A DNA stretch of 64,000 nt from contig JAVHLM010000008.1 in NCBI GenBank assembly GCA_031082125.1, positions 186,001 through 250,000 on the forward strand, written 5' to 3'. The number at the start of each line of letters is the position of its first letter. Position 1 is the stretch's first letter. A program made the position numbers and the translations under genes. Shown here piece after piece: positions 63,707 to 64,000 of the stretch. Origin of the DNA: Candidatus Eremiobacterota bacterium (GTDB lineage Bacteria; Vulcanimicrobiota; CADAWZ01; Ess09-12). The notes under the pieces are model-generated. The model was not told where the DNA came from, searched no databases, and saw only the letters and a list, made by a program, of their open reading frames with translations.

Positions 63707-64000
63707 TTAAAGATTCCTTTCCTTTGGTTTTTCCACGATATCGATGGCTTTGAGGAGCTTGGCGCGGTCAAAGGGCTTCACAAGGTAATGATCGGCGCCG
63801 TAGTCATAACTGGTGAGTACCGAGTCTGAATCCGAGAGGGCCGTGAGCATAATCACCGGGATGTCCTTCGTCTTCGGGTTGTTCTTGATCATGAGGGTCG
63901 CCTGGATACCGTCCAGCACCGGCATCATGATATCCATAAGCACAATTTCCGGCATCTTTTCAACAGCGGCCTTCACGGCCTCTTCTCCATCGGTGGCCTC
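63707..64000 (-). CDS. Response-regulator receiver domain (cut by window edge)
   Basis: Partial at the right edge: the frame is open to base 64000 (GTG 63976 is internal). Visible residues: EATDGEEA, then PEIVLMDIMMPVLDGIQATLMI with the phosphorylated Asp, VIMLTALSD (the Thr switch) and YLVKPFDRAKL (conserved Lys-Pro). The receiver ends the protein a few residues later, so it is either a stand-alone receiver or the C-terminal domain of a hybrid kinase. Only six bases separate its stop from the pelD start, indicating one operon and so phospho-control of Pel production. Confidence 0.85.
   Translation of the reverse strand, partial: EATDGEEAVKAAVEKMPEIVLMDIMMPVLDGIQATLMIKNNPKTKDIPVIMLTALSDSDSVLTSYDYGADHYLVKPFDRAKLLKAIDIVEKPKERNL

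Noticed and set aside
1-64000. tRNA, rRNA genes and CRISPR arrays
   Set aside because: I looked for tRNA T-arm-like GGTTCGAATCC motifs and for regularly spaced direct repeats and found none that hold up.

Overview
The window is bacterial chromosome with a high-GC core. It has short intergenic gaps, frequent 4-bp stop/start overlaps and clear ribosome binding sites. Ordinary genes include class I aldolase of the FbaB type, phosphoglycerate mutase, pyruvate:ferredoxin oxidoreductase, Rho, CorA and 3-methyladenine glycosylase. The PFOR, a ferredoxin:thioredoxin-reductase-like protein, rubredoxin and DsrE/TusA sulfur carriers point to an anaerobic or facultative lifestyle. Many secreted or HEAT/TPR/ankyrin-repeat proteins and the partly unusual families suggest an uncultured, deep-branching phylum. 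Candidatus Eremiobacterota/Xenobia-like is my guess, but no marker here proves it.

1-5 kb: a cut PIN-domain gene, a PilZ (c-di-GMP-type) protein, an ABC-2 exporter operon ending in a His/Cys-rich membrane protein and a TPR protein, and a small unknown gene closed by a bidirectional terminator. 5-18 kb: cobalamin-binding radical SAM enzyme, CorA, DUF255/thioredoxin protein, an agmatine-deiminase-like protein divergent from a clostripain-family protease, a stalk-like secreted protein, glycolytic genes fbaB-gpmA, an ankyrin protein, a degenerate GspE-like ATPase and tag. 18-27 kb: a glycine-rich secreted protein, a hybrid histidine kinase with a degenerate receiver, a tusA-dsrE-dsrE operon, PFOR, and a glutaredoxin-like/FTR-rubredoxin pair. 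27-34.5 kb: a 1200-residue HEAT/coiled-coil protein divergent from a MacB/FtsX-type permease, its ATPase and an M48 metalloprotease.

34.5-50 kb is accessory and eroded. It holds a hicB with a broken partner cistron, a junction where an hsdS tail meets a radical-activase tail, and remnants of IS110 and IS91 transposases. Between the two transposase remnants lies an AT-rich island with a frameshifted STAS protein, an ECF-type sigma factor, rubredoxin and a small unknown protein. Further right are several secreted proteins, one giant secreted repeat protein broken by three frameshifts, and a brnT-brnA toxin-antitoxin pair.

50-64 kb returns to core-like sequence: a SPOR-like membrane protein, rho, a radical SAM enzyme, a metallo-beta-lactamase-fold protein with two cyclic-nucleotide-binding domains, and an aminotransferase. 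At the right edge is a Pel-type exopolysaccharide operon read leftward: response regulator (cut), pelD-like, pelE-like, HEAT-fused pelF, pelG. The PelD-like protein keeps an RxxD c-di-GMP site but has lost the GGDEF motif. It would therefore sense c-di-GMP rather than make it, which fits with the PilZ protein at the other end. The most distinctive items are this Pel variant with HEAT modules in PelF, the MBL/dual-CNB fusion, and the AT-rich regulatory island between transposase remnants.
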